Shown one piece after another: positions 15,246-15,698 of a stretch of 15,698 bases of DNA. This DNA is from Bacteroidota bacterium. GTDB lineage: Bacteria > Bacteroidota > Bacteroidia > Bacteroidales > Rikenellaceae. Both the position numbers and the translations under genes were made by a program. The notes below the pieces were generated by a model that saw nothing but the letters and a program-made list of their open reading frames with translations, ran no database searches and was not told where the DNA came from. How positions within the stretch are numbered: position 1 is the first letter of the stretch; each line of letters starts with the position of its first letter. The stretch covers positions 1 through 15,698 of the forward strand of contig JAEZPN010000081.1 of the NCBI GenBank assembly GCA_023413645.1, written 5' to 3'.

Positions 15246-15698
15246 ATGATTGAAAGAAACGTATCACACGGTATTATCAGCACCTACTTTAATAAGTTGG
15301 AGCGCAACTTGGATTTGGATGTAGCCATCGTTGGTGGTGGCCCTTCGGGCATCGTCGCTGCCTACTACCTCGCAAAGGCGGGACTTAAGGTTGCGCAGTT
15401 CGACCGCAAACTCTCGCCAGGTGGAGGTATGTGGGGTGGTGCTATGATGTTCAACCAGATAGTGGTGCAGGAGGAGGCACTACATATCATCAAGGAGTTC
15501 GACATCAACTACGAGGCCTACGACAATAACCTCTACGTCATGGACTCGGTGGAGAGCACCTCGGCACTACTCTACAAGGCTGTACACGCAGGCGCAACAA
15601 TCTTCAACTGCTACTCTGTAGAGGATGTAATCTTCAAGAATAACAAAGTTAGTGGTGTAGTGGTCAACTGGACACCCGTACTCCGCGAGGGTATGCAC
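15246..15698 (+). CDS. thi4: Thi4-type thiazole synthase, sulfide-dependent form (3' end cut by window)
   Basis: The first 151 codons are visible. Thi4 makes the thiazole moiety of thiamine from NAD and glycine, needing iron and a sulfur source. Visible features are the FAD/NAD-type dinucleotide fold VAIVGGGPSGIVAAYYL (26-42), FDRKLSPGGGMWGGAMM (52-68), and VVVNWTPVLREGMH (138-151). This is the Thi4/Thi1 pattern rather than ThiG/ThiH. In yeast Thi4 the suicide Cys lies shortly after the equivalent NWT segment, just before an MDP motif; methanogen-type enzymes have His there and use sulfide. Here the residue at that point is His151, the last codon in the window. It is the third gene of the TPP-riboswitch operon, where the thiazole supply for ThiE is expected. 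Confidence 0.93.
   Translation, partial: MIERNVSHGIISTYFNKLERNLDLDVAIVGGGPSGIVAAYYLAKAGLKVAQFDRKLSPGGGMWGGAMMFNQIVVQEEALHIIKEFDINYEAYDNNLYVMDSVESTSALLYKAVHAGATIFNCYSVEDVIFKNNKVSGVVVNWTPVLREGMH

Overview
The window looks like chromosomal DNA from a member of the Bacteroidales, possibly Rikenellaceae/Alistipes-like (genus is a guess). Reasons: most promoters read as the Bacteroidota-type pair TTG-N19..21-TAnnTTTG; start codons follow AT-rich leaders rather than clear Shine-Dalgarno sites; the adenylate kinase is a short-LID form; and there is a large DUF4988-type surface lipoprotein with a Capnocytophaga-like export signal. No rRNA, tRNA, IS element, phage gene or CRISPR array is visible, and no gene-free stretch exceeds 300 bases.

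Left block (1-5126, minus strand): one envelope operon read right to left from a promoter at about 5095-5126. It encodes a ~996-residue exported TPR protein, a ~557-residue outer-membrane beta-barrel protein, and a multi-pass inner-membrane protein cut by the window start. Gaps are 30 and 13 bases, so the three products probably act together in the envelope; the function is not known from sequence.

Middle block (5182-8986): an OsmC-family protein (plus) converges on a minus-strand run adk - TPM/zinc-ribbon protein - lemA, with a hairpin terminator between the convergent ends. adk is divergent from thiL (thiamine-monophosphate kinase), and their two core promoters physically overlap within 48 bases.

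Right-centre block (9006-13390): just after thiL is an imperfect inverted repeat built from 9-bp units. It is followed by a strongly promoted, unusually codon-biased 926-residue surface lipoprotein with four ~111-residue Ig/FN3-like repeats and a strong terminator. A convergent umuC-type translesion polymerase with no umuD beside it follows.

Right block (13463-15698): a thiamine operon, in the order promoter, TPP riboswitch, intrinsic terminator, thiD, thiE, thi4 (partial). The 5' arm of the terminator copies part of the aptamer's own P2 strand, which suggests a simple strand-exchange switch. The Thi4 protein carries His at what appears to be the position of the sulfur-donating Cys of the yeast enzyme, and this His is the last codon in the window. 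That predicts a sulfide-using, non-suicide thiazole synthase. Together ThiD (HMP phosphorylation), Thi4 (thiazole), ThiE (coupling) and ThiL (TMP to TPP) cover much of thiamine pyrophosphate synthesis; HMP synthesis (ThiC) is not in the window.
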